Assembly: GCF_030518215.1 (NCBI RefSeq)
Contig: NZ_JAULRT010000062.1
Coordinates: forward strand, 744,001 to 808,000
From: Gilvimarinus algae
Lineage (GTDB): Bacteria; Pseudomonadota; Gammaproteobacteria; Pseudomonadales; Cellvibrionaceae
Direction: 5' to 3'
DNA length: 64,000 bases
The first letter of the stretch is position 1. The number at the start of each line of letters is the position of its first letter. This document shows positions 36,420-44,894 of the stretch, one piece after another. The position numbers were made by a program, and so were the translations under genes. The notes under the pieces are model-generated. The model did not search any database. It saw only the letters and a program-made list of their open reading frames with translations, and was not told the origin of the DNA.

Positions 36420-37271
36420 ATGTCAACACCTCGCGAAATCTCTTTTGATATAGACGGTCTGCATTTTGCCGCCCAACAATGGGGCGATGAATCTGGCAAA
36501 CCGGTACTGGCACTGCATGGCTGGCTGGACAACAGTGCGAGTTTTGCCAGGCTCGCCCCCAAGTTGCACGGCCTTAACCTGGTGGCTCTGGATATGGCCG
36601 GCCACGGTCAGAGTTGCCACCGCCCAGGTACCGCTCCTTACAATATATGGGAGGACGTGGCCGAAGTGCTGGCCATTGCCGATGCGCTCAACTGGCCGCG
36701 TTTTTCCCTTCTCGGGCACTCGCGCGGCGCTATCGTCGCCGCCATGGTGGGCAGTGCCTTTGCCGAGCGCATTGAGCGATTGGCGCTGATTGAAGGACTT
36801 TTCCCCGAGCCGATTGCCTCGTCCGATGCGCCCCGCCAATTGGCCAAGTCCATTATCGAGACCCGGCAGTTGGCAAAAAAACCACTGCGCTTGTTTGCCG
36901 ATATTGACGCGGCTGTGAGCGCACGGACCAAAGGTATGTTTCCCCTGAGCGAGCAGGCCGCCCGCGCGCTTACCGAGCGCGGGGTACGCCAGCTTGAGGG
37001 TGGTTATCAATGGAGCACTGATCAGCGATTGCTGGCGCCGTCTTCTTTTAAGTTAACCAAGGGCCAGATACACGCGTTTATCTCCACAATAAGCTCGCCC
37101 ACCCGTGTTATTCTCGCCGATCAGGGGATGCCCAAGCTGTTCCCGGGTTTCGCCGAGGCGGCCCGCGGTTATCCCAACCTGGAGTTGTGCGAACTTGCCG
37201 GTGGGCATCATTTGCATATGGAAGATCAAGTCGATGAGGTGGCCGCGCGCGTCAATGAGTTTTTTCGGTAA
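36420..37271 (+). CDS. Alpha/beta hydrolase
   Basis: A 283-residue protein from ATG 36420, with AGGG upstream. The oxyanion-hole text ALHGWLDNSASF, nucleophile elbow LLGHSRGA (Ser101) and C-terminal AGGHHLHME histidine are those of a classic alpha/beta hydrolase of the haloperoxidase/esterase-like group. It carries no signal peptide, so it is cytoplasmic. The substrate is unknown. Its 3' end overlaps the DUF4892 gene by 17 bp. Confidence 0.88.
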   Translation: MSTPREISFDIDGLHFAAQQWGDESGKPVLALHGWLDNSASFARLAPKLHGLNLVALDMAGHGQSCHRPGTAPYNIWEDVAEVLAIADALNWPRFSLLGHSRGAIVAAMVGSAFAERIERLALIEGLFPEPIASSDAPRQLAKSIIETRQLAKKPLRLFADIDAAVSARTKGMFPLSEQAARALTERGVRQLEGGYQWSTDQRLLAPSSFKLTKGQIHAFISTISSPTRVILADQGMPKLFPGFAEAARGYPNLELCELAGGHHLHMEDQVDEVAARVNEFFR

Positions 37272-38184
37272 AGGTCTGATAGCGGTTTTGGTGCTTTGCG
37301 GTGTGCTCGGGGCCCAGGCGCGCGATACTCAAAACCCGCCCTTAGTGCTCGATGATTTTCCCGGCGCCCGCTTGGTGTTTTCCTCGCGAGAAAACACCAA
37401 CGATTATGTGCTCGCCCTGGGTAACTACAAAAAAGTCCGCGGGCTCTGGCGGGTAGATGAGCAGCGCTTGAGTGGCGAGCTTATTCGCAAAACCTATCAA
37501 TTGCCGGACAACCACTCAGCGCTGGATGGTTACCGATTCTTTGTCGATCAGCTGCAAAAATACCCTCTGCGCGAGCTTTATACCTGCGAAGCGCGCGAGT
37601 GCGGTGACTCTAACAGCTGGGCCATTAATCACTTTAATATTCTGCAGCTCTACGGGCTTGACCAGTACCAATACTTTGGCACCTATGAGCTTACCGCTCC
37701 CGAACACGCTGGCGTCTACGTGACGCTTTACAGTGTTTTGCGTGGCAATAAGCGGGTTTATGTGCAGCTCGAGATACTGCTCAGCGACAGTGCCAGCCGC
37801 TATCAGGTGGCCAGTAATCCGGCGACGCTGGTGCGCCAGTTAACCCGCGATGGTTTTACCGTCTTTGCCGGGCTTCGCTACGCAGGGCAGGGCCAAACCC
37901 TGTCGCTGGCTCCGAGCCACGTTAAAGCCCTTGCCGATGCCCTTGCACGTGAGTCTCAGCTCAAGGTGGCACTGGTGGGACACAACTACGAGCGCCAGCC
38001 GCTGGCAACACAGCGTCAGGTCTCGCTCGGTTACGCCGAATTGTTGCAAAAGGCGCTGGTGGAACAGGGTGTCTCTGCTGACAGGTTAGAGGTGGTCGGC
38101 CTCGGTGCCTTGGCGCCGGCCGGGCGGGGCGATGCGGAGGCCCGCCTGGATGTGGTGCTGCTACGCACAGAAAGCGCCCCATAG
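37255..38184 (+). CDS. DUF4892 domain-containing periplasmic protein
   Basis: A 309-residue protein from ATG 37255, embedded in the end of the hydrolase gene. Residues 1-23 are a signal peptide (GLIAVLVLCGVLGAQAR). The central region (about 35-200) matches DUF4892 in Pseudomonas-group proteins, and the C-terminus (about 210-305) has an OmpA-like look: LSLAPSHVKALADALARE, VGHNYERQ, and RLEVVGLGALAP. It may contact peptidoglycan, but key OmpA residues were not all checked. Confidence 0.78.
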   Translation: MSFFGKGLIAVLVLCGVLGAQARDTQNPPLVLDDFPGARLVFSSRENTNDYVLALGNYKKVRGLWRVDEQRLSGELIRKTYQLPDNHSALDGYRFFVDQLQKYPLRELYTCEARECGDSNSWAINHFNILQLYGLDQYQYFGTYELTAPEHAGVYVTLYSVLRGNKRVYVQLEILLSDSASRYQVASNPATLVRQLTRDGFTVFAGLRYAGQGQTLSLAPSHVKALADALARESQLKVALVGHNYERQPLATQRQVSLGYAELLQKALVEQGVSADRLEVVGLGALAPAGRGDAEARLDVVLLRTESAP

Positions 38185-38212
38185 CACGCAAGCGTTTGTA
38201 ACCGCTTGCGTG
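38185..38212. terminator. Perfect 10-bp stem-loop between convergent genes
   Basis: CACGCAAGCG (38185-38194) and CGCTTGCGTG (38203-38212) form a perfect 10-bp stem with an 8-nt loop directly after the DUF4892 stop and before the end of folE. There is no T-tract on either side, so it may be a stabilising or factor-dependent end rather than a classic terminator. Confidence 0.55.
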
Positions 38213-38240
38213 AGGCTAGATGGGCCCCGGTGGCTGTGTA

Positions 38241-38780
38241 TTAGCGCAGCAGAGACAGAAATTCGGTGCGGGTGGCCTGGTTGGAGCGGAAGCTACCGAG
38301 CATGGCCGAGGTCTTCATCGCCGAGTTTTGCTTTTCCACGCCGCGCATCATCATGCACATGTGCTTGGCTTCAATAATGACCCCAACACCTGAGGCGCCG
38401 GTTATCTCCTGAACAGACTCGGCGATCTGCAGCGTCAGTTGCTCCTGGATTTGCAGGCGGCGGGCGTACATGTCGACAATACGGGCGATTTTTGACAAGC
38501 CCAGCACGTGCCCGGTGGGGATGTAGGCGACGTGGGCCTTACCGATAAACGGCAGCATATGGTGTTCGCACATAGAGTATAGCTCTATGTCCTTGACCAT
38601 GATCATCTCGCTCGAATCCGACGGAAAGAGTGCACCGTTGACCACTTCGTCCAGCGACTGGTGATAGCCCTTGGTCAAGAACTGGAACGCCTTGGCGGCC
38701 CGTTTGGGCGTGTCTTTCAGGCCTGGGCGCTCCAGATCCTCGCCAATACCCTCGATGATTTTGGCAAAATACTCTTGCAT
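38241..38780 (-). CDS. folE: GTP cyclohydrolase I
   Basis: A 179-residue enzyme, in the short class of FolE found in Pseudomonas. The zinc ligands Cys71, His74 (in [10 protein letters not shown]) and Cys142 (in KHMCMMMRG) are intact, as is the GKAHVAYIP segment. It converts GTP to dihydroneopterin triphosphate, the first step of folate synthesis. It is a single gene divergent from prmB. Confidence 0.96.
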   Translation of the reverse strand: MQEYFAKIIEGIGEDLERPGLKDTPKRAAKAFQFLTKGYHQSLDEVVNGALFPSDSSEMIMVKDIELYSMCEHHMLPFIGKAHVAYIPTGHVLGLSKIARIVDMYARRLQIQEQLTLQIAESVQEITGASGVGVIIEAKHMCMMMRGVEKQNSAMKTSAMLGSFRSNQATRTEFLSLLR

Positions 38781-38874
38781 GCGTGTGTTCCTGTGTCATC
38801 AGGGCGGCGGCCCGATGCTTGCCCCTGTGCCAATATTAGCCGTTTGTGAAAGGGCGGCAACATTACGGCAAGCC

Positions 38875-38900
38875 GCCCCCGAGGTAAAGACCTCAGGGGC
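38875..38900. repeat. 11-bp inverted repeat in the folE/prmB interval
   Basis: Arms 38875-38885 and 38890-38900 pair with one mismatch around the loop AAAG, followed on the plus strand by ATTTATA. As no plus-strand gene lies immediately upstream, it is more likely an operator or leader structure for the divergent promoters than a terminator. Confidence 0.55.
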
Positions 38901-38951
38901 ATTTATACGCCTTTGCGGTACAATGCGTTCATTTTCGCAAGCGGGGTGATT

Positions 38952-39857
38952 GTGCAGCACTATCAACGGGCGCAGTTGTGCGCAGAATTGACAAGCATCA
39001 GGGACTTTATTCGCTTCGGCGCCAGTCGCTTCAATCAGGCGCAGCTGTATTTTGGTCACGGCACCGATAATGCCTGGGACGAGGCGGTTCAGCTGGTGCT
39101 TAGCGCTGTGCACCTGACGGGCTTTACTCATCCCGGCGTGCTCGATGCGCGTCTGACCCAGCCGGAAAAAGAGCGGGTGCTCGACAGCTTTGATCAGCGC
39201 ATTGAGCAGCGCATTCCCGCCGCCTATATCACCCGGCACGCTCGCTTTTGCGATCTCGACTTCTACGTGGATGAGCGTGTGCTGGTGCCCCGCTCGCCCA
39301 TCGCCGAGCTTATTGAGCAGGGTTTCGCGCCCTGGCTCAGTGAGGAGCCCGAGTATGTGCTGGATTTGTGCACCGGCAGCGGCTGTATTGGGATTGCCTG
39401 TGCCTACCGGTTCCCGGAAGCGCAGGTGGCCTTGAGTGACATCAGTGCTGATGCGCTGGAGGTGGCCCGGCGCAACATTGCCGATCACGATCTGGGGGAG
39501 CGGGTCATGGCCTACGAGTCGGATCTGTTCGCCGGGCTCGCCGGTCAGTGCTTTGACCTGATTGTTTCTAACCCCCCTTATGTGGACGCCGAGGATCTTG
39601 CCCAGATGCCGGCTGAGTACAGGGCCGAGCCGGAAATAGGCCTGGGCTCGGGCGCCGATGGTCTGGCGTTTACCCGGCAATTGCTGGCCGAGGCTGCCAA
39701 TCACCTGAACGACGGTGGCCTGCTGGTGGTCGAGGTGGGAAACAGCGCCGGGGCGCTGGTGGAGTCCTACCCGCAGCTGCCGTTCACCTGGGTGGAGTTT
39801 GCGCGCGGTGGCCACGGGGTCTTCATCCTGACTCGCGAGCAGTTGGCAGGCGCTTGA
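38952..39857 (+). CDS. prmB: Ribosomal protein L3 N5-glutamine methyltransferase
   Basis: About 301 residues from GTG 38952, chosen for the GCGGGG upstream; GTG 38946 is also possible. It has [15 protein letters not shown] for SAM binding and VSNPPYVD, the NPPY motif for glutamine methylation. The [13 protein letters not shown] segment marks PrmB rather than PrmC. aroC follows downstream, as in E. coli and Pseudomonas. It methylates a glutamine of ribosomal protein L3. Confidence 0.93.
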   Translation: MQHYQRAQLCAELTSIRDFIRFGASRFNQAQLYFGHGTDNAWDEAVQLVLSAVHLTGFTHPGVLDARLTQPEKERVLDSFDQRIEQRIPAAYITRHARFCDLDFYVDERVLVPRSPIAELIEQGFAPWLSEEPEYVLDLCTGSGCIGIACAYRFPEAQVALSDISADALEVARRNIADHDLGERVMAYESDLFAGLAGQCFDLIVSNPPYVDAEDLAQMPAEYRAEPEIGLGSGADGLAFTRQLLAEAANHLNDGGLLVVEVGNSAGALVESYPQLPFTWVEFARGGHGVFILTREQLAGA

Positions 39858-39932
39858 TTCGCCAGGGTGAGATACCGGCAAAATGGGCGTATAATCGCGT
39901 CCTTTTGACAGATTGAGTAAGGCGCAGAGGCT

Positions 39933-41030
39933 ATGTCCGGCAACAGTTTTGGAAAACTTTTCACCGTTACCACGTTTGGCGAAAGTCACGGCCTTGCCCT
40001 GGGTTGTATCGTCGATGGCTGCCCGCCTGGACTGGCGCTGACCGAGGAAGACATTCAGGCCGATTTGGATCGCCGCAAGCCGGGGCAATCGCGTTTTACC
40101 ACTCAGCGCCGCGAAGCCGATCAGGTGAAAATTCTCTCCGGGGTGTTTGAAGGTAAAACCACCGGCACACCGATTGGCCTTTTGATTGAGAACACCGACC
40201 AGCGCTCTAAAGACTACTCCAACATCAAGGATCAGTTTCGACCCGCCCACGCCGATTACAGCTACATGCAGAAATACGGGGTTCGCGACTACCGCGGCGG
40301 TGGCCGATCTTCGGCCCGCGAGACCGCCATGCGCGTCGCGGCAGGGGCGATCGCGAAAAAGTACCTGAAGGAATTTTTCGGGGTTGAGGTGCGTGGTTAC
40401 CTCTCGCAGCTCGGGCCCATTGCGATTGAGTCGGTGGATTGGGATGAGATCGCCAATAACCCGTTTTTTTGTCCCGATGCCAGTAAAGTGCCGGCTATGG
40501 AAGAGTACATGAAGGCCCTCGGCAAAGAGGGAAACTCCATCGGCGCCAAGATCACCGTGGTGGCTTCCGATGTGGCGCCGGGCCTGGGAGAGCCGGTGTT
40601 TGATCGACTGGACGCGGACATCGCCCATGCGCTGATGAGCATCAATGCTGTCAAGGGGGTGGAGATTGGTGCGGGTTTTGACTGTGTGGCACAGAAGGGC
40701 ACCGAGCACCGCGATGAAATCCTGCCCGAGGGTTTTGCCTCCAACAACGCCGGCGGCGTACTCGGTGGTATTTCCACCGGTCAGGATATTGTCGCGCACA
40801 TCGCGTTAAAGCCTACTTCAAGCTTGCGTATCCCGGGGCGCAGTCTCGATGTGCACGGCAACGAGGTGGAGGTGGTCACCACCGGGCGCCACGATCCCTG
40901 TGTTGGTATCCGCGCGACGCCCATTGCCGAGGCCATGCTGGCGCTGGTGTTAATGGATCACACCCTGCGCCAGCGCGGTCAGAACGGCGGTGTTCAGCAT
41001 TCGATTCCGGTGATTCCGAAGGGGCACTAG
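39933..41030 (+). CDS. aroC: Chorismate synthase
   Basis: A 365-residue enzyme (E. coli 361). The signatures [14 protein letters not shown], the RPAHADY segment, [13 protein letters not shown] and the late FDVH-like [10 protein letters not shown] are all present. It uses reduced FMN to convert EPSP to chorismate, the precursor of the tryptophan made by the trp genes further on. It follows prmB by 75 bp. Confidence 0.98.
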   Translation: MSGNSFGKLFTVTTFGESHGLALGCIVDGCPPGLALTEEDIQADLDRRKPGQSRFTTQRREADQVKILSGVFEGKTTGTPIGLLIENTDQRSKDYSNIKDQFRPAHADYSYMQKYGVRDYRGGGRSSARETAMRVAAGAIAKKYLKEFFGVEVRGYLSQLGPIAIESVDWDEIANNPFFCPDASKVPAMEEYMKALGKEGNSIGAKITVVASDVAPGLGEPVFDRLDADIAHALMSINAVKGVEIGAGFDCVAQKGTEHRDEILPEGFASNNAGGVLGGISTGQDIVAHIALKPTSSLRIPGRSLDVHGNEVEVVTTGRHDPCVGIRATPIAEAMLALVLMDHTLRQRGQNGGVQHSIPVIPKGH

Positions 41031-41045
41031 CCGCAGGGCCATGCA

Positions 41046-41840
41046 ATGCGCGATCTGACAGTCACTCTCGTTCAAAGCGACATTGTCAGCGACAATCCGG
41101 CTGCCAATCTGGACAACTTGGCTACGCTAGCCGCCCAAGCAGAGCCTTCTGATTTACTGGTTTTGCCCGAGGTCTTTACTACGGGCTTTCACCCCAAAGC
41201 GCGCCAGCACGCAGAGATGGCTCAGGGGCCCGTGCACCAATGGCTGAGTTCACTCAGCGCCCGTTTGAACGCAGTGGTGACCGGCTCGGTGGTCATGCAC
41301 GAGGCGGGGCGCTATACCAATCGCCTGCTTTGGGCCGCGCCGGAAGGGCAGCCTCTTCACTACGATAAGCGCCACTTGTTTCGCATGGCCGGCGAACACC
41401 AGCGCTATGCCCCGGGCGAGCGCCGGGTCATTGCCGAGCTTGAGGGCTGGCGCTTCTTATTGCAGGTTTGCTACGACCTGCGCTTTCCCGTGTTCAGCCG
41501 CAATCGCGGCGACTATGACGCGATTGTCTGTGTCGCCAACTGGCCAGCTGCCCGCCACGACCATTGGTGCGCCCTGCTCAAAGCCCGAGCCATTGAAAAC
41601 CTCTGCTACGTGATCGGCGTGAATCGGGTAGGGCGAGATGCCTATGGCCAAGATTACGCTGGCGGCAGTGTGGTGATCTCGCCCAAGGGTGAGCTACTGG
41701 CCGATGCCGGCGACATTGAACAAGTTGTGAGTACACGCTTGAGTGCGCAGGCACTGCTAATCTACAGAGAACAATTCCCCGCCCACCTGGACGCCGACTC
41801 ATTTACCCTGCATGAGGTCAGGCCCGCCGACGGCGATTAG
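41046..41840 (+). CDS. Omega-amidase, nitrilase superfamily (YafV-like)
   Basis: A 264-residue carbon-nitrogen hydrolase with the Glu-Lys-Cys triad: Glu42 in LPEVFTTGF, Lys108 in HYDKRHLF and Cys142 in QVCYDLRFP. Text FTTGFHPKA and ANWPAARHDHWCALLKARAIEN match the YafV/Nit2 omega-amidase group, which hydrolyses alpha-ketoglutaramate or ketosuccinamate, repairing transamination by-products. It starts 15 bp after aroC and is probably co-transcribed. Confidence 0.9.
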   Translation: MRDLTVTLVQSDIVSDNPAANLDNLATLAAQAEPSDLLVLPEVFTTGFHPKARQHAEMAQGPVHQWLSSLSARLNAVVTGSVVMHEAGRYTNRLLWAAPEGQPLHYDKRHLFRMAGEHQRYAPGERRVIAELEGWRFLLQVCYDLRFPVFSRNRGDYDAIVCVANWPAARHDHWCALLKARAIENLCYVIGVNRVGRDAYGQDYAGGSVVISPKGELLADAGDIEQVVSTRLSAQALLIYREQFPAHLDADSFTLHEVRPADGD

Positions 41841-41922
41841 TCCGTAGCCCGGCGACTCGACGCCAACGCAGAACCCAACGACAATCTGAAAAACAAAGAC
41901 CAGCCCGCGACAGGAGTGACGA

Positions 41923-42684
41923 GTGAAACGAATAATGTCCATGCTAGCCATCATGCTCTGCTTACCGGTTTGGGCGGCAGAGCGGCCGACCCATGTGTTT
42001 ATGGCCGGCGACTCCACCATGTCCATTAAAGAGGTCAAGGACTACCCGGAAACGGGTTGGGGGGTGCCTTTTAGTATTTTCTTCGATGAAACCGTCGTTG
42101 TGGACAACCGCGCAAAGAACGGTCGCAGCAGCCGCACCTTTATCGAAGAAGGTCGTTGGCAGGCCATTGTGGATGAGTTGCATAAGGGCGACTATGTGAT
42201 TATTCAGTTCGGCCACAATGACCAGTCAAAACAGAAAAAAGATCGCTACACACCGCCTGCTGACTATCGGAGTAACCTCGAGCGTTTTATCACGCAAACT
42301 CGCCAGGCCGGCGCCGAGCCCATATTGATGACGCCGGTCACCCGGCGCTACTTTAGCGAGGAGGGGGTAATAGAGCCCACTCATGGTGTCTACCCGGATG
42401 TGGTGCGCGAACTGGCCAAAGCGCAAAAGGTCACGTTTATTGATATGGAAAAGGTCACTCGCGAGTACTTCACCGACATGGGAGACACTCAGTCACGCTT
42501 GCGCTTTATGCACATAGCGCCGCAGCTGCACCCCAACTACCCGATAGGTGTCTCGGATGATACCCACTTTACCCACTTGGGTGCCCGCGAAGTGGCTCAG
42601 CTGGTGCTCGCTGAGCTCAAGGCCCTTGAGCATCCGCTGGCGGGGCGCTTGCGAGTGCCCGATCCAAAGCACTTAAAGCCTTGA
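41923..42684 (+). CDS. Secreted rhamnogalacturonan acetylesterase-like SGNH hydrolase (CE12)
   Basis: A 253-residue protein with a signal peptide (residues 1-19, ending WAAE). SGNH blocks are clear: Ser31 in FMAGDSTMS, Gly68 in AKNGRSS, Asn99 in FGHNDQ and the Asp212/His215 pair in SDDTHFTHLG. This set, with the ETGWG motif, is typical of carbohydrate esterase family 12, which removes acetyl groups from pectin (rhamnogalacturonan) or xylan. It is the only carbohydrate-active gene in the window and supports a polysaccharide-using lifestyle. Confidence 0.9.
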   Translation: MKRIMSMLAIMLCLPVWAAERPTHVFMAGDSTMSIKEVKDYPETGWGVPFSIFFDETVVVDNRAKNGRSSRTFIEEGRWQAIVDELHKGDYVIIQFGHNDQSKQKKDRYTPPADYRSNLERFITQTRQAGAEPILMTPVTRRYFSEEGVIEPTHGVYPDVVRELAKAQKVTFIDMEKVTREYFTDMGDTQSRLRFMHIAPQLHPNYPIGVSDDTHFTHLGAREVAQLVLAELKALEHPLAGRLRVPDPKHLKP

Positions 42685-42690
42685 GCCTGT

Positions 42691-42704
42691 TACAAACTCT
42701 TACA
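42691..42704 (+). promoter_or_regulatory. RstA-box-like direct repeat
   Basis: TACAAACTCTTACA matches 9 of the 12 fixed positions of the E. coli RstA box TACATNTNGTTACA. It is part of two TTACAAA heptamers starting at 42690 and 42700, a 10-bp period typical of OmpR-family sites. It lies upstream of the MipA-DUF3019-RstA/RstB-like operon, about 55-60 bp before a TATAGT -10-like box (42748-42753). Confidence 0.55.
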
Positions 42705-42776
42705 AAAAGTCGGCGTAAAATCGTGGATTTGCAACCAGCAACCTTCTTATAGTGTTGGGGTTACTTTTCAGACTGG

Positions 42777-43793
42777 GTGAGTTCTTTGACGACGATTTAT
42801 CAGCGATTAATGGCGGTGTTGGCAGGATGCCTGTTTTCGGTATCTTGCCTCGCGCAGGCTGATCAAGCCTATTGCGACTCGCACCCGGATGACTGCATGG
42901 CGGTGGGCCAGTGGCAGTTTTCTGTGGGCCTGGGCCTGGGAGGGCGCACCAACCCGCTGGTTGATGGCGACACCATACCGATTGTGCTCCTGCCCCAGGT
43001 GAGCTACTACGGTGAGCGCTTCTTTCTCGATACCACCTCCATTGGTTTCACCCTCCTGGAAAGTCGCCGGCACATGCTCAATGTGGTGGCGACCCTTGGA
43101 CTCGACCAAATGTACTTTAACGATTTGAGTCTGGGCAATTTTGTGATCGAGGGCACTGGGGGTAGTTTCAATGCCGGAGGGCTTATTACCTCGGGTGCTG
43201 AAAATAACGACGGCGAATCGCTGGAGGTCAGAGTGCGGGACGAGACGACCACGCCCAATACCACCGATCGCGACGGCCCCAATGAGTTTTTCCACAAGAC
43301 ACTGGTGTCCGAAAACACCCCGCCGACTTACAGCCTCACGCTGGACGATATTGGCAAACGGCGCATGGCCGGCTTGGCGGGTGTCGAGTACAGCCTGTTT
43401 TTAGGTCAGACCGTTTTTAGTGTTCAGGCACTGCAGGATTTCACCGGGGTACACGAGGGGCAGGAGGTACGCGCCGGGGTCGATTACCGCACTTTTCATG
43501 GAATGAATCAGTTTACCTTGGCCGGCGGTATGGTCTGGCAGTCCGAAGAGGTAGTGGACTACTATTACGGCCTGGACGCCTCGGACGTGGGCAGTTTCCG
43601 CTCGCTGTATTATCAAGGCGAGGCGACGGCTACGCCCTATGTGCGCTTTGACTGGGTCAGACCGATTACCAAGAGCTGGACCTTCCAGGCCACCTTGCAT
43701 CAAAAATGGTTTGGCAGCGGCATCAGTGACAGCCCACTACTGGAGAAAGACACCTCGACCACGGTGTTTGTCGGAGGGGTCTACCATTTTTAA
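42777..43793 (+). CDS. MipA/OmpV family outer-membrane protein
   Basis: A 338-residue protein starting at GTG 42777 (ATG 42810 is an alternative). A signal peptide ends near CLAQA. The mature protein has the amphipathic strand pattern of a small beta-barrel, opening with WQFSVGLGLGGRTNPLVDGD and closing with FVGGVYHF ending in aromatic Phe, as MipA/OmpV barrels do. A loop of about 60 residues with many Asn/Thr/Glu/Asp interrupts the barrel. It leads an operon with DUF3019 and a two-component pair, so it is probably a target of that system. Confidence 0.85.
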   Translation: MSSLTTIYQRLMAVLAGCLFSVSCLAQADQAYCDSHPDDCMAVGQWQFSVGLGLGGRTNPLVDGDTIPIVLLPQVSYYGERFFLDTTSIGFTLLESRRHMLNVVATLGLDQMYFNDLSLGNFVIEGTGGSFNAGGLITSGAENNDGESLEVRVRDETTTPNTTDRDGPNEFFHKTLVSENTPPTYSLTLDDIGKRRMAGLAGVEYSLFLGQTVFSVQALQDFTGVHEGQEVRAGVDYRTFHGMNQFTLAGGMVWQSEEVVDYYYGLDASDVGSFRSLYYQGEATATPYVRFDWVRPITKSWTFQATLHQKWFGSGISDSPLLEKDTSTTVFVGGVYHF

Positions 43794-44193
43794 CGCGCGT
43801 TTACGGATAGCCGCGGCACTGTTTATGGGCAGTGCCAGTTGGGGGCAGGGAGCGGTTGCGGATGAGGCGGCCGATGTTGAGCTGATTGTCCACCCAAGCC
43901 TTTGCATACTCGAGCGCGGCGAGAGTCTGTGCCGAGATCAGGTAGAAGTGTCCTGGCGCGCCGGACAGCGCTATACCGTCTGCCTTTATGAACTCGGTGA
44001 GCCGGATCCGTTGCACTGCTGGGAGCAAAGCCGCTCTGGCGCACATACCTCGCTGCTCGAAGCGGCGGATGATGTACACTTTCAATTGATCGAAATGGCG
44101 GATCAGCGGGTTCTGGCCAGCCACGCCTTTGAGGTGGTGGCCGATGCTCAACGTTACCGCCGTCGCCGTCGTAACCCTTGGAGTTTTTTCTGA
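43768..44193 (+). CDS. DUF3019 domain-containing secreted protein
   Basis: About 140 residues. The start is unclear: TTG 43768 is the only standard codon before the signal-like segment FNARLRIAAALFMGSASWGQG, but it has no ribosome site; an ATT at 43786 has a good GGAGGGG eight bases upstream. The body matches DUF3019 (LIVHPSLCILERGESLCRDQV, given here only in part as HPSLCILERGE), with four cysteines. The C-terminus is highly basic (RYRRRRRNPW). It overlaps the end of mipA, and its stop overlaps the response regulator ATG by one base. Function unknown; probably periplasmic. Confidence 0.8.
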   Translation: MSEGSTIFNARLRIAAALFMGSASWGQGAVADEAADVELIVHPSLCILERGESLCRDQVEVSWRAGQRYTVCLYELGEPDPLHCWEQSRSGAHTSLLEAADDVHFQLIEMADQRVLASHAFEVVADAQRYRRRRRNPWSFF

Positions 44194-44879
44194 TGAGCGT
44201 TGTGCTCCTGGCCGAAGATGATGAGCGCCTGGCGGCGCTGGTAAAAGACTACCTCGAGGCAAATCAGTTTACTGTGGTGGTGGAGTCTTACGGGCTCAAC
44301 GTTCCGCGTCAGGTTCAGAGCCTGCAGCCCGACATTCTGATTTTGGATTTGAACCTGCCGGGCAAGGACGGCATTGCCATCTGCAAAGAAGTGCGCCCGT
44401 TGTATGAAGGGCCCATCTTGATGCTCACCGCGCGCGATGGCGACGCCGACCAGATTCTCGGTTTTGATGTGGGAGCCGATGACTATGTCGTCAAGCCAGC
44501 GGAGCCGCGGGTGTTGCTGGCACGCATCCACGCGCTGCTGCGACGTGCCAATCGTGAGCCTGTGGAAAATGGCGACGTGCAGGTCGGTGGTTTGCAGATC
44601 CGCGCCGCCTCGCGTGAGGTGGTGTTGGACGAGATCCCTGTGGCGTTATCGAGCCATGAATATGACTTACTGCTGACACTTGCGCGCCAGGCCGGCAAGG
44701 TGCTTAGCCGGGAATATTTGTTTACCACCATTTGCAACCGGCCCTACGATGGCCTGGACCGAACCGTCGATGTGCGAGTCTCGCATTTGCGCAAAAAGCT
44801 CGGTGACAACAGCGATAACCCGACCCGCATTAAAACCATTTGGGGGAGAGGTTACATGCTGGTGGCCGATGCCTGGTAA
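44193..44879 (+). CDS. RstA-like OmpR-family response regulator
   Basis: A 228-residue regulator. Receiver domain: Asp9/Asp10, phospho-acceptor Asp52 in LDLNLPGKDG and Lys101. DNA-binding winged helix from about 130 to the end, with RTVDVRVSHLRKKLGDN and IKTIWGRGYML. The receiver text PGKDGIAIC, GPILMLTARD and PRVLLARIHALLRR closely tracks E. coli RstA. The ATG shares a base with the DUF3019 stop. It should bind the RstA-box-like repeat upstream of the operon; this is inference. Confidence 0.92.
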   Translation: MSVVLLAEDDERLAALVKDYLEANQFTVVVESYGLNVPRQVQSLQPDILILDLNLPGKDGIAICKEVRPLYEGPILMLTARDGDADQILGFDVGADDYVVKPAEPRVLLARIHALLRRANREPVENGDVQVGGLQIRAASREVVLDEIPVALSSHEYDLLLTLARQAGKVLSREYLFTTICNRPYDGLDRTVDVRVSHLRKKLGDNSDNPTRIKTIWGRGYMLVADAW

Positions 44880-44894
44880 GCATGGGAGCCTGCC

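Noticed and set aside
38799-40799. A 666-codon open frame on the minus strand
   Set aside because: It lies opposite prmB and aroC, two highly conserved genes with clear motifs, and has no family resemblance; it is a codon-bias shadow.
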